Shown one piece after another: positions 47,494-58,228 of a DNA stretch of 64,000 nucleotides. The position numbers were made by a program, and so were the translations under genes. The DNA lies in assembly GCF_000239815.1 (NCBI RefSeq), contig NZ_CAFK01000198.1:1-64000 (forward strand). The letters run 5' to 3'. Within the stretch, counting starts at the first letter, position 1, and every line of letters starts with the position of its first letter. Under the pieces are notes generated by a model, which saw only the letters and a program-made list of their open reading frames with translations, was not told the DNA's origin and ran no database searches. This DNA comes from Bradyrhizobium sp. STM 3843. GTDB taxonomy: Bacteria; Pseudomonadota; Alphaproteobacteria; Rhizobiales; Xanthobacteraceae.

Positions 47494-50240
47494 GCGATGC
47501 CGCGCCTCCGGTCGCGGTGATCAGGAATGTTACGCAGCGTTATCGCGACGTCACCGCCCTCGCCGATATCTCGATCGAATTGCCGTCAGGTTGCGTCGTC
47601 GGATTGATCGGCCCCGACGGGGTCGGCAAATCGTCGCTGCTGTCGATCCTGGCCGGCGCCCGCGCAATTCAGGACGGGCAGGTGATGGTGCTTGGCGCCG
47701 ACATGGCGGATCGTCGGGCACGATCCAGGGTTTGCCCGCGCATCGCCTACATGCCGCAGGGGCTCGGCAAGAATCTCTATCCCGACCTCAGCGTCCGCGA
47801 AAATATCGAATTCTTTGCTCGCCTGTTCGGCCAATCCAGGGACGAGCGCGAATGGCGCATCGCCGAGCTTCTCCAGAGCACGGGACTGGCAGATTTCGCA
47901 GACCGTCCGGCGAAGAAGTTGTCCGGCGGGATGAAGCAGAAGCTCGGCCTGTGCTGCTCGCTGATCCACGACCCCGATCTGCTGATTCTCGACGAACCGA
48001 CCACCGGGGTCGATCCGCTGTCGCGACGCCAATTCTGGGACCTGATCGACCGGCTGCGCGCGCGTAGCGCGGGCAAGATGAGCGTCGTCGTCGCGACGGC
48101 CTATATGGAGGAGGCCGAGCGCTTCGATTGGCTGATCGCCATGAATGATGGTCGCATTCTCGCCACCGGCTCGCCGGCCGAGCTCAGAGTGCAGACCGGC
48201 GCTACCTCGATCGAGGATGCGTTCGTCGCGCTGTTGCCGCAGGCTGCGGACCAGGATCAGGCGGAGATGCCTGCACGCACCGTGCTCGATGGCAGCCACG
48301 AGCCGGTGATCGTCGCGCGTGAGCTGACCCGCCAGTTCGGCGATTTCACCGCCGTGGATCGCGTCAGTTTCTCGATCCGCAAGGGCGAGATCTTCGGCTT
48401 CGTCGGCTCCCATGGCTGCGGCAAGACCACCACCATGAAGATGCTCACCGGTCTCCTGCCGCCGAGCGACGGCGAAGCGCTGATCTTCGGTCGCACCATG
48501 GAGGCCGGCAATTACGAATCCCGCCGCCGCGTCGGCTACATGTCGCAATCCTTCTCGCTCTACGGCGAGCTGACCGTGCGGCAAAATCTCGTGTTGCACG
48601 CCAGGCTGTTTCACCTGCCGCCCGATCAGGCCGACAAGCGCATCGCCGAGCTGGTCGAGCGCTGTGATCTCGCCGATCATATCGATGGCCTCGCCTCCGA
48701 CCTGCCGCTCGGCATCCGCCAGCGGCTTTCGCTTGCGGTTGCGATCGTTCACAAGCCCGATCTGTTGATCCTCGACGAGCCCACGTCGGGCGTCGACCCC
48801 GTCGCGCGCAATCAGTTCTGGCGGCTGCTGATCGAGCTCTCCCGCAACGACGGCATGACGATCTTTGTCTCCACGCACTTCATGAACGAGGCCGCGCGCT
48901 GCGACCGTCTGTCGTTGATGCATGACGGGCGCGTGCTTGCGACCGATACGCCGGACGGACTGATCAAAGCCAAGAATGCGCGATCGCTCGAACAGGCCTT
49001 CATCGCTTTTCTGGAGCAGGACGCCGGTGTCGACGACGGCGCACCGGTGACGCTGACGCAGGCCGATCCGAACCGGGCCGCTCTGCCGAGAGCAGACGAC
49101 GATGGCCAGCGCGCGCTGTTCAGCTCGCGGCGTCTGCTCGCCTATACGATCCGTGAGGGGCTCGAGCTCGTCCGCGATCCGATCCGGCTGCTGTTTGCGC
49201 TGTTCGGCACCGCATTCCTGATGATCGTGATCGGCTTCGGCATCTCGACCGACGTCAACAACCTGACCTTTGCGGCGCTCGACCACGACCAGACGCCGGA
49301 GAGCCGTGCCTACCTCGCCGAGCTGCGCGGGTCGCGCTATTTCACGGAAAGACCGCCGCTTGCTGACTACGCGGATCTGGAGCGGCGGATGAAGAACGGC
49401 GACATCAAGGCCTCGATCGAGATCCCACCGAATTTCGGCATGGACATCAAGCGCGGCCGTCCCGCTTTCGTCTCCGCCTGGATCGATGGTTCGATGCCGT
49501 TCCGCGCCGAGACCATCCGCGGCTATCTGGAGGGAACGCATATCCTCTATTTGTCCGACCCCGCCGTGAAGACCACGCAGGCTTCGGCGGCCTCGGCCGC
49601 CGACATCACGATCCGCTTCAAGTACAATCAGTCGTTCGACAGCATCTATGCGATGGTGCCGACCACGATCGCGCTGATGCTGGCGCTGTTTCCGGCGATC
49701 CTGATGGCGCTGGCTGTGGTCCGGGAGAAGGAGCTCGGCTCCATCACCAATCTCTATGTCACGCCCGTGACCCGGCTCGAATTCCTGCTCGGCAAGCAAC
49801 TGCCCTATGTCGCGGTCGCCCTGGTCAATTTCGCGGTCATGTTCGTGATGGCGCTGTGGCTGTTTCGCGTGTCCTTCAAGGGCAGCATGTTGCCGCTGCT
49901 CCTGGGCACGGTGGTTTATGTCTTCACGACCACCGGGTATGGGATGCTGATCTCGACCTTCTGCCGCACCCAGATCGCAGCGCTGTTCGGCACCGCGATT
50001 CTGACCGTGCTGCCGGCGACACAATTCTCCGGCATGATGGTCCCCGTGTCGTCGCTGTCGGGCTTCGCCCAGCTGATCGGCATGGGCTTTCCGATGACCT
50101 ATTTCCGTCCGATCACCGTCGGCACCTTTACCAAAGGTCTCGGCTTTGCCGATCTCGGTCCATACGTCCTGATGCTGCTCGCGTTCATTCCCGTGCTGAC
50201 GACGCTCAGTCTCGTTCTGCTGCCGAAGCAGGAGCAGTGA
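47490..50240 (+). CDS. RbbA-type ABC exporter: two ATPase domains fused to an ABC-2 permease
   Basis: A 916-residue protein, almost the length of E. coli RbbA. NBD1 (about 10-240) has the unusual Walker A GPDGVGKSS seen in RbbA, signature LSGGMKQKLGL and Walker B LLILDEPTTGVD. NBD2 (about 275-505) has GSHGCGKTT, the degenerate signature LPLGIRQRL and LLILDEPTSGVD. From about 550 an ABC-2 permease follows with one N-terminal helix, a large extracellular domain and five C-terminal helices. In E. coli RbbA is reported as ribosome-associated; the gene order adaptor-RbbA-permease favours export of a small molecule. It is coupled to the HlyD gene and lies 6 bases before the second permease. Confidence 0.93.
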   Translation: MSDAAPPVAVIRNVTQRYRDVTALADISIELPSGCVVGLIGPDGVGKSSLLSILAGARAIQDGQVMVLGADMADRRARSRVCPRIAYMPQGLGKNLYPDLSVRENIEFFARLFGQSRDEREWRIAELLQSTGLADFADRPAKKLSGGMKQKLGLCCSLIHDPDLLILDEPTTGVDPLSRRQFWDLIDRLRARSAGKMSVVVATAYMEEAERFDWLIAMNDGRILATGSPAELRVQTGATSIEDAFVALLPQAADQDQAEMPARTVLDGSHEPVIVARELTRQFGDFTAVDRVSFSIRKGEIFGFVGSHGCGKTTTMKMLTGLLPPSDGEALIFGRTMEAGNYESRRRVGYMSQSFSLYGELTVRQNLVLHARLFHLPPDQADKRIAELVERCDLADHIDGLASDLPLGIRQRLSLAVAIVHKPDLLILDEPTSGVDPVARNQFWRLLIELSRNDGMTIFVSTHFMNEAARCDRLSLMHDGRVLATDTPDGLIKAKNARSLEQAFIAFLEQDAGVDDGAPVTLTQADPNRAALPRADDDGQRALFSSRRLLAYTIREGLELVRDPIRLLFALFGTAFLMIVIGFGISTDVNNLTFAALDHDQTPESRAYLAELRGSRYFTERPPLADYADLERRMKNGDIKASIEIPPNFGMDIKRGRPAFVSAWIDGSMPFRAETIRGYLEGTHILYLSDPAVKTTQASAASAADITIRFKYNQSFDSIYAMVPTTIALMLALFPAILMALAVVREKELGSITNLYVTPVTRLEFLLGKQLPYVAVALVNFAVMFVMALWLFRVSFKGSMLPLLLGTVVYVFTTTGYGMLISTFCRTQIAALFGTAILTVLPATQFSGMMVPVSSLSGFAQLIGMGFPMTYFRPITVGTFTKGLGFADLGPYVLMLLAFIPVLTTLSLVLLPKQEQ

Positions 50241-50246
50241 GGGGTC

Positions 50247-51374
50247 ATGCGCTCGCTGTCCAACATTTTCTGGCTCGGGACCAAGGAATTGCGCAGCCTG
50301 TTCGGCGACGTCGTGCTGATCGGGCTGGTGATCTATTCGTTTACCGTCGCGGTGATCAGCCAGGCGCAGAGCAATTCGCAGGAGCTCTATCACGCCTCAA
50401 TCGCCGTGGTCGACGAGGACAGTTCCGAACTGTCGCGCCGCATCATCGGCGCGTTCCTGCTGCCCTACTTCCAGCCGCCGGTGCACATCACGCAAGCTCA
50501 GATCGAGCCGGTGATGAACAGCGGCAGATTCACCTTCGTGCTCGACATTCCGCCGAACTTCGAGCGCGACGTCCTGGCCGGTCATCGGCCGGCTCTGCAG
50601 GTCAATGTGGACGCCACGGCAATGGTGCAGGCGGGCCTTGGCTCGGGCTATATCCTGCAGATCATCGATACCGAGATCGACTGGTTCCTGGCGCGGGCGC
50701 AGACCACGCCGTTGTCGCCGGTCAATCTGGTGACGCGGATCGCGTTCAACCCGAACGTGACGACGTCCTGGTTCGAGAGCGTGATGGGCATCATCAGCAG
50801 CGTCACCATGCTCGCGATCATCCTGGCGGGCGCGGCGCTGGTGCGCGAGCGCGAACATGGGACGATGGAGCATCTTCTCGTCATGCCGCTCTCGCCATTC
50901 GAGATCGCAATGTCGAAGATCTGGGCCAACGGGCTCGTCATTGCGGCTGCTGTCGTGATCGCGCTTTATCTGGTGGTGCAGCTCGTCCTTGGCGTACCGA
51001 TCGCGGGCTCGATTCCGTTGTTCATGGTCGGCGTCGTGCTTTACCTGTTCTTCGGCACCGCGGTTGGCTTGTTTCTCGGCACCATCGCACGCTCGATGCC
51101 GCAGCTCGGGCTGCTCTACATCCTGGTCGCGGTGCCCATGAACATGCTGTCGGGCGGTGCAACGCCGGTCGAAGCTCAGCCGCAATGGCTGTCCACGATC
51201 ATGAAAGCTTCGCCCTCGACCCACTTCGTATCGGTCGCGCAAGCGATCCTCTATCGCGGCGCAGGGTTCGACGTAGTGTGGCAGCATTTCATCGCGATCG
51301 CCGGCATCGGCGCGCTGTTTCTGACCCTGACGATCTGGCGTTTCCGCGCCGCGGTCACCGCCACCGGAGCGTAG
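50247..51374 (+). CDS. ABC-2 type permease (YhhJ-like)
   Basis: A 375-residue inner-membrane protein. One N-terminal helix (about 18-38) is followed by an extracytoplasmic domain of some 140 residues and five C-terminal helices (from about 180), the layout of ABC-2 permeases such as YhhJ. FIVPL-like features include the VREREHGTMEHLLVMPLSPFE loop and the conserved VPMNMLSGGATPVEAQPQWL near the end. It probably pairs with the permease half of the RbbA-like protein to form the export path, while the HlyD-like protein extends it. It is last in the three-gene unit. Confidence 0.93.
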   Translation: MRSLSNIFWLGTKELRSLFGDVVLIGLVIYSFTVAVISQAQSNSQELYHASIAVVDEDSSELSRRIIGAFLLPYFQPPVHITQAQIEPVMNSGRFTFVLDIPPNFERDVLAGHRPALQVNVDATAMVQAGLGSGYILQIIDTEIDWFLARAQTTPLSPVNLVTRIAFNPNVTTSWFESVMGIISSVTMLAIILAGAALVREREHGTMEHLLVMPLSPFEIAMSKIWANGLVIAAAVVIALYLVVQLVLGVPIAGSIPLFMVGVVLYLFFGTAVGLFLGTIARSMPQLGLLYILVAVPMNMLSGGATPVEAQPQWLSTIMKASPSTHFVSVAQAILYRGAGFDVVWQHFIAIAGIGALFLTLTIWRFRAAVTATGA

Positions 51375-51599
51375 CCGGAAGGAGACAGCTTTCGGCCTGT
51401 CGTTGAACAGGGTTTCGGAAAGCTTAATCCTGCGGGCGCGCCAGATCGGGCGCGTGTGCATCCCGGCCGTGCCGCCCGCAGCGCGCCGGCAACGGTTCGC
51501 CAACCATCGCATCGGCTGATCCGGGGCGCTAACGATTTCGAAAATCGCGCTGGTGCACCGTCAGCCTGTCCTGAGGGGGACAGAGTGGGGAGATTGAGC

Positions 51600-51848
51600 A
51601 TGACGATGAATGGGGAAGCCGTCTTGGAAAACGTGCGTCGCTATCGCACCATCGCATCCTTGTATCGGCAGACCGCCGCCTTCCGCCCGCATCAGCGCTG
51701 GTCGCTGCTGGAGCAGGCGGAGGAATGGGAAAACCGCGCGATGGTCGAGCTCGAGGGCTATTTCGCTGCCCGCATTGCCGCAAGCGAACGCGCCGCTCCG
51801 CGTCCGGCCTATCATGCGCCGCGCTGGGAGATGGCTGCGGCCGCGTAA
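51600..51848 (+). CDS. Small helical protein of unknown function
   Basis: An 82-residue protein, MTMNGEAVLENVRRYRTIAS and onward, mostly predicted helix with a Glu-Trp-Glu rich centre (LEQAEEWENRAMVELEGYF) and an Ala/Pro tail. No signal peptide or membrane segment. GGGGAG lies 8 bases before the ATG at 51600, and a second ATG follows at 51606. The composition fits the host. I recognise no family, though short proteins of this type recur in Bradyrhizobium. The preceding 225 bases after the permease gene show nothing clear. Confidence 0.6.
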   Translation: MTMNGEAVLENVRRYRTIASLYRQTAAFRPHQRWSLLEQAEEWENRAMVELEGYFAARIAASERAAPRPAYHAPRWEMAAAA

Positions 51849-51955
51849 GCCGCAGCAGTTGCGCATCGCGCACCCGACGATTTGCGATGCGGACTTGACA
51901 GTCCGCCTTCGCCGGTCCCTTTTGCCGCAGACGGCTTGCGCGGGGACTTGTCACG

Positions 51956-52759
51956 ATGTCGACTTCGGATTTCCGATCTCAATCGATTGCCACGATGACC
52001 ACGCGCAGGACCGTGTTGGGCGGCGGTCTTGCCATTCTTGCCACCGCGCGATCCTTGCACGCCGAGCCGGCCGACCAATTCCGCGTAGAGTCCTCCGAGG
52101 GTGCAATCGTTTCGGCCCACTATGCCGCAAACGGCACGGCGAAACGGCCGAGCGTCCTGGTTCTGCACGGTGCACGGGGTGTCGAATTGAGGCAACGTGC
52201 CTACGAACGCTATGCCGACGCCCTGACGGCAGCGGGCATCGACGCCTATCTGGTGCGCTATTACAGCCCGGTCGACGAGCAGGCAATGGCGCCGACCAGC
52301 ACGCGGGAAGCTCGCCTCGCGCATGAGGACGCACGGTTTGGTGTCTGGGCCGAACGCGTCTCGGCGGTCGCTTCCGCAGTGCTGGCGCGCGCGGATAGTT
52401 CCGGCCGGCTCGGTCTGCTCGGATTTTCGCTTGGTGGCTTCGTCGCTGCCGCGACGGCGGCGCGCGATGACCGTGTTGCTGCGCTCGCTGTGCTCTACGG
52501 TGGCATGCCCGACCAGATCGCGACCAGCGTGAAGCATCTGCCGCCATTGCTCGAACTGCATGGCGACGCCGATCGCAATGTCTCGATCGCGCGGGGAGAG
52601 GCGCTGGTTCGCCTCGCCAAGACCGTCGGCGCTCCGGCTGAGCTCGTCACCTATCCCGGCAAGCCCCACGGGTTCGATTTTGCCGAGAACGATCCTGCGT
52701 CGGCGGATGCCGTGGCGCGCGTCATCGGGTTCTTTCGGGAGCGGTTGCCGGCGGCTTGA
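51956..52759 (+). CDS. Exported alpha/beta hydrolase (dienelactone-hydrolase-like)
   Basis: A 267-residue protein. A twin-arginine-like signal is seen (MTTRRTVLGGGLAILATARS then LHA), so it is probably exported by Tat or Sec. The core has VLVLHGARGVE (oxyanion strand), the nucleophile elbow GFSLGG with Ser where dienelactone hydrolase has Cys, an Asp in LHGDADRNV and His in YPGKPHGFDF, a full Ser-Asp-His triad. The start could be 51956 or the in-frame ATG at 51995. The substrate is unknown; it stands alone ahead of the amidohydrolase gene. Confidence 0.85.
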   Translation: MSTSDFRSQSIATMTTRRTVLGGGLAILATARSLHAEPADQFRVESSEGAIVSAHYAANGTAKRPSVLVLHGARGVELRQRAYERYADALTAAGIDAYLVRYYSPVDEQAMAPTSTREARLAHEDARFGVWAERVSAVASAVLARADSSGRLGLLGFSLGGFVAAATAARDDRVAALAVLYGGMPDQIATSVKHLPPLLELHGDADRNVSIARGEALVRLAKTVGAPAELVTYPGKPHGFDFAENDPASADAVARVIGFFRERLPAA

Positions 52760-52924
52760 GCAGATGCGCGGCCGGAGCCGCGCAGATCGTGCGCATGCTG
52801 CAGTCAGATTGCGCAGAACGTCTTCACCTCGCAGTATAGCATTGCCCCATGCGACAAGCGTGATTGACATCGAGGCGCGGTCCCGCTGACCTGCGCACCG
52901 TCGGCAGCCGAGGGCGCAAACGCG

Positions 52925-54574
52925 ATGGACAAGGCAGATCTCATTTTGACCAATGGCCGCATCTTTTGCGGCCTGCACGACGGCTTCGCCGAGGCACTCG
53001 CCATCGGTGGCGGACGCGTGCTCGCGACCGGCAAGGCCTCGGATATCGATGGTCTCAGAGCCGGCGCCACGCGCACGATCGATCTTGGCGGTCGCCTCGC
53101 GGTGCCCGGGTTGAACGATGCGCATATGCATCTGTTGCCCTATGGGCTTTATATGGCCGAGATCAATCTGCGTCCCGAAACCGGGGCGCGGAGCGTGGGC
53201 GAGATCCTGCGCCGGATCGCGGACAAGGCAAAGACCGCGGCACCCGGCGAATGGATCCTCGGCCGCGGCTACGATCACAATGAGCTCGCCGAAAAGCGCC
53301 ATCCGACCGCCGCCGAGCTCGACCGGGTCGCGCCCAATAATCCGGTCTACGTCAAGCGCACCTGCGGGCACGTCGCGATTGCGAACACGCTGGCCTTGCG
53401 CGAGGCCGGCGTCGGCCACAACACGCCGAATCCGGACGGCGGCCTGATCGAGCGGCGCGACAACCAGCTCACCGGACTGCTCGCCGAGCGCGCGATGCGG
53501 CTGATCGTCGATGTCGCGCCGAAGCCGACGCGTGCCGAGCTGAGAGCTGCGATCGATCGCGCCAGCCGCTTCATGCTGTCGCAGGGCTTTACCAGCGTGA
53601 TGGATGCGGCGGTCGGCATGTCCGCCGGCATGGAGGAGATCGCGGCCTACGAAGCCCTGGCCGCTGCGGATGAATTGCCGATCAAGGTCTGGGCCTGCCT
53701 CTATGGCAATCCCGATGGCATCGCCGGCAAGGCCTATGAGGGCGGCTACCGCTTCGGCCGCCGCACCGGCCTGTTGCGCTACGGCGCGATGAAGGTGTTC
53801 GGCGACGGCAGCGCCGGCGGCCTCACGGCGGCAATGAGTGAGCCCTATCTGGTCGGCGAGCCGGACAATCGCGGCATCTTCTGCTTCTCGGACAAGGAGA
53901 TGCATCAGTACCTCTCGCATTATCACGCGCAAGGCTATCAGCTCGCGATCCATGCGATCGGCGATGCCGCGATCGAGCAGGTGTTGAGCGGCATCGAGAA
54001 GGCCGGCACCAAAGACCAGCCGATCGCGGGTCGCCGCCACCGCATCGAGCATTGCGGTTTCCTCTCTGACGGCCAGATCGCGCGCATGGCGAAAGCCGGC
54101 ATCGAGCCGGTGCCGCAGCCGACCTTCATGTATGAGTTCGGCGATCTTTACTTGCGCAATGTCGGCGACATCAGGACGGCCGCGGCCTATCCGATGCGCA
54201 AATGGCTCGACGCCGGCCTGCATCCGGCGGCGAGCTCGGATGCGCCGGTGTCCACCACCGATCCGTTCAAGAACCTGTTCACGATGACGACGCGGATGTC
54301 GAACCGGCATACGGTGTTGGGGCCGGATCAGGTGCTGAGCATGGCCGAGGCGCTGCATGCCTACACCTATTGCGGCGCCTACACTCAGTTCGCGGAATCT
54401 GAGGTCGGCCGGCTGGTGCCCGGGCAGGCCGCTGACATCGCAGTGCTCAGCGACGATGTCTTTACGTGTGAGTCCGCCAGGCTGGAGCATGATGTGCGCT
54501 GCGATCTCACGCTGCTCAACGGCAAGGTGGTGTTCGACCGCGCCGGCGAGCTCGGCGCCGCCGCGGCGGAGTAG
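52925..54574 (+). CDS. YtcJ-like amidohydrolase (second copy, no signal peptide)
   Basis: A 549-residue metal-dependent hydrolase, relative of the one at 37074-38759 but without a signal peptide (MDKADLILTNGRIFCGLHDG), hence cytosolic. Metal ligands are in AVPGLNDAHMHLL, QLAIHAIGD and the HPAASSDAPVS segment. The C-terminal GQAADIAVLSDDVF closes the composite sheet. The group hydrolyses N-acyl or formyl bonds in several known cases, but no substrate can be assigned. Length is normal. Its stop is followed by a dispersed repeat. Confidence 0.9.
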   Translation: MDKADLILTNGRIFCGLHDGFAEALAIGGGRVLATGKASDIDGLRAGATRTIDLGGRLAVPGLNDAHMHLLPYGLYMAEINLRPETGARSVGEILRRIADKAKTAAPGEWILGRGYDHNELAEKRHPTAAELDRVAPNNPVYVKRTCGHVAIANTLALREAGVGHNTPNPDGGLIERRDNQLTGLLAERAMRLIVDVAPKPTRAELRAAIDRASRFMLSQGFTSVMDAAVGMSAGMEEIAAYEALAAADELPIKVWACLYGNPDGIAGKAYEGGYRFGRRTGLLRYGAMKVFGDGSAGGLTAAMSEPYLVGEPDNRGIFCFSDKEMHQYLSHYHAQGYQLAIHAIGDAAIEQVLSGIEKAGTKDQPIAGRRHRIEHCGFLSDGQIARMAKAGIEPVPQPTFMYEFGDLYLRNVGDIRTAAAYPMRKWLDAGLHPAASSDAPVSTTDPFKNLFTMTTRMSNRHTVLGPDQVLSMAEALHAYTYCGAYTQFAESEVGRLVPGQAADIAVLSDDVFTCESARLEHDVRCDLTLLNGKVVFDRAGELGAAAAE

Positions 54575-54609
54575 GGCTGGCGGATATCGCTTTTCGGGAT
54601 GGTCGCTGG

Positions 54610-54722
54610 CCTCATGGTTCGAGACGCGCGGCTTTGCCGCGCCCTCACCATGAGGGTTTGAGATTTCTCCGCGGGGAAAGTCCTCATCCTGAGGAGCCGC
54701 GAAGCGGCGTCTCGAAGGATGG
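54610..54722. repeat. Dispersed hairpin repeat (CCTCATGGT / ACCATGAGG)
   Basis: Perfect inverted arms CCTCATGGT (54610-54618) and ACCATGAGG (54647-54655), then a second segment CCTCATCCTGAGGAGCCGCG to CTCGAAGGATGG (54682-54722), which contains the palindrome CCTCATCCTGAGG. This sequence type is familiar from many Bradyrhizobium intergenic regions. It lies between two convergent genes. Confidence 0.65.
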
Positions 54723-54782
54723 CCGCATCAAGACAGACTGTCGATACCCTTCTCATCTACTGTCCAGCTCGAAATAGTACGC

Positions 54783-56429
<1,647 letters not shown>

Positions 56430-56619
56430 CGGCTTGACCTCTCGCGGTTGGTTCGGACGACGATCGGGACGAGGTGAACGCTCCGTCCGTCTCGCATCAA
56501 TCGACCGGATCGGGCCGGCCATCGCAACCTTTAATTCCGCCCTCGCGCGGTCTTGATGAGTCCAGGTGATGCATGCTGGCGCGGTCTCGCGGAGCTGCTG
56601 CGCCCGAGGCGAGCCAAAC

Positions 56620-57552
56620 TCATTTCTTCAGGCTTGCCCACACGCCGCCGAGAATGAGGGTGCCGCCGATGAGGTGGATCAGCGTCGGCGGCTCGCCGAG
56701 GATGGCCCACGACAAGAGCGCGCCGGCGATCGGGCCGAGATAGAGCACGATGGAGGCCCGCACCGAGCCGAAGCGGGTGCCGAGATAGGCAAACCCGGCA
56801 TAGGCGAACAGGCCGGGCACGAGGCCGGCGAAGAGATAGGCGCCGAGCGCCCGCGAGGTGAACGCTGATTGAGGCGCACGCCAGATCTCCGCGATCGCGA
56901 TGGGAAGCGTGAACAATGCACCGGCGGCCGCAAAAGCCGCGATGCGGGCCAGAAGCGTTGCGCCGGTGGCGACCCTTGACTGCACAAGCGTGTAGCCCGA
57001 CCAGCCGAGCATGGCCCCGACCACCAGCAGATCGCCGGATGCCGTGCGCAGCTCGACGAAGGTGCGAAGATGCCCTTTCGATACGACCAGCAGTGCACCA
57101 AGCAGGGCCAGAGCCATGCCGAGGAGTTGCAACCCGCCGATCCGCTCCAGGCCGAAGATCCGTGAGAGCAGCAGCACGACGATGGGCGACAGCGACATGA
57201 TCAGGGCGATATTGATCGCCGTCGTGGTGATGCCGGCGATGTAGACCGGGCCACCGCACAGGAACATGCCGAGGAAGCCGGCGGCCAGGATCGGCAGTGC
57301 GTTGCCTCGCAGCGGCAGACGCCCGCTGCGGACCTCGGCGATTGCCAATGGCGCAAGGCCCGCTGCAATGATTGTCCAGCGAAAGAATGCCAGCGTGAAC
57401 GGCGGCACCGCGCCAGCCAGCCCGCGAGCCAGGATCATGTTCGTGACCTGGGCGGTGGCGACGAGCACGAAGCCGAGCATGGCGAGCAGGCTGGCCCGGA
57501 GGTCGCTCTCGGCCGTCTTCGACTGGGTGGCATCATCTCTTGCGGGCATCAT
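56620..57552 (-). CDS. DMT-superfamily transporter (EamA domains)
   Basis: A 310-residue protein with ten predicted helices in two EamA repeats. The first repeat opens LLAMLGFVLVATAQVTNMIL and contains PFTLAFFRWTIIA; the second ends in YLGPIAGALLSWAILGEPPT, the classic Glu-Pro motif of the family. The C-terminus is short and basic (WASLKK). Starts at 57552 or 57549 are both possible. EamA proteins export amino acids or other metabolites; the substrate is unknown. It begins 17 bases after the stop of the PNPOx-fold gene, so the two probably share a transcript. Confidence 0.9.
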   Translation of the reverse strand: MMPARDDATQSKTAESDLRASLLAMLGFVLVATAQVTNMILARGLAGAVPPFTLAFFRWTIIAAGLAPLAIAEVRSGRLPLRGNALPILAAGFLGMFLCGGPVYIAGITTTAINIALIMSLSPIVVLLLSRIFGLERIGGLQLLGMALALLGALLVVSKGHLRTFVELRTASGDLLVVGAMLGWSGYTLVQSRVATGATLLARIAAFAAAGALFTLPIAIAEIWRAPQSAFTSRALGAYLFAGLVPGLFAYAGFAYLGTRFGSVRASIVLYLGPIAGALLSWAILGEPPTLIHLIGGTLILGGVWASLKK

Positions 57553-57568
57553 GCAAGTCCGAGCGGCG

Positions 57569-58138
57569 TCAGCGCATCCCGGCCATGCTGTCCGGCGCAA
57601 AGCCGGTCGGCAGGCCATCGATGCTTTTGGCGTTTTTCAGCCCCCAATATTTGCGCAGATTATCGAGCCCCTGCGCGGTCCAGTAGCGAACCAGGCTGCC
57701 GCGCTCTTCCTTGTAGTCGAACAGGGGCACGCCCATGCCGCATGATGTCTGCACGAGCTCCACGGCAAGACGCACGATCTGCCGCGCGCCCGGCATCTCC
57801 TCGAATTGCGGGAGCAGCGCTTCATAAGCCTCAGTCCCGCGCATCAGCGACTGACCCTGGCCGTACAGGCGCAGGATGACGGGAGGGCCTTCGAAGGCGC
57901 AGAACATGATGGTCAGCCGCTTGTCGGTGCAGGCCGTCAAGTGGGCGCGGGTCTCGCTGCCGCTGCCGGTGCAATCGAGATAGGCGACGTCGTTGTCGCC
58001 GAGCACGCGAAGTGAGGACAGCCCCTTGGGCGAAACGTTGATGCGCCCGGTCGGCGGCGCGCTCGCGACGAAGAAGATCTTCTGCCGCGCGATGAAAGAC
58101 CTGTGTTCCGGCTCGATCTTCGTAAATTGCTTGCCCAT
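57569..58138 (-). CDS. Pyridoxamine 5'-phosphate oxidase-fold protein
   Basis: A 189-residue flavin-binding split-barrel protein. HRSFIARQKIFFVASAPPTG and GRINVSPKGLSSLRVLGDN, then DVAYLDCTGSGSETRAHL, match the pyridoxamine-phosphate-oxidase-like family that binds FMN, F420 or heme. The true PdxH pattern is not present, so vitamin B6 synthesis is not implied. GGGAGG precedes the ATG at 58138. It is divergent from an MmyB-type regulator with about 90 bases between the starts, a common arrangement for a regulator and its target. Confidence 0.85.
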   Translation of the reverse strand: MGKQFTKIEPEHRSFIARQKIFFVASAPPTGRINVSPKGLSSLRVLGDNDVAYLDCTGSGSETRAHLTACTDKRLTIMFCAFEGPPVILRLYGQGQSLMRGTEAYEALLPQFEEMPGARQIVRLAVELVQTSCGMGVPLFDYKEERGSLVRYWTAQGLDNLRKYWGLKNAKSIDGLPTGFAPDSMAGMR

Positions 58139-58228
58139 GCCGATCCTCCCTTCCCTCCGGGATCACTGAGCGTATCATCGAACGAATGCCGGTTTAATAT
58201 TGCTGCCTATCCTAGTATCTCCTGCACC

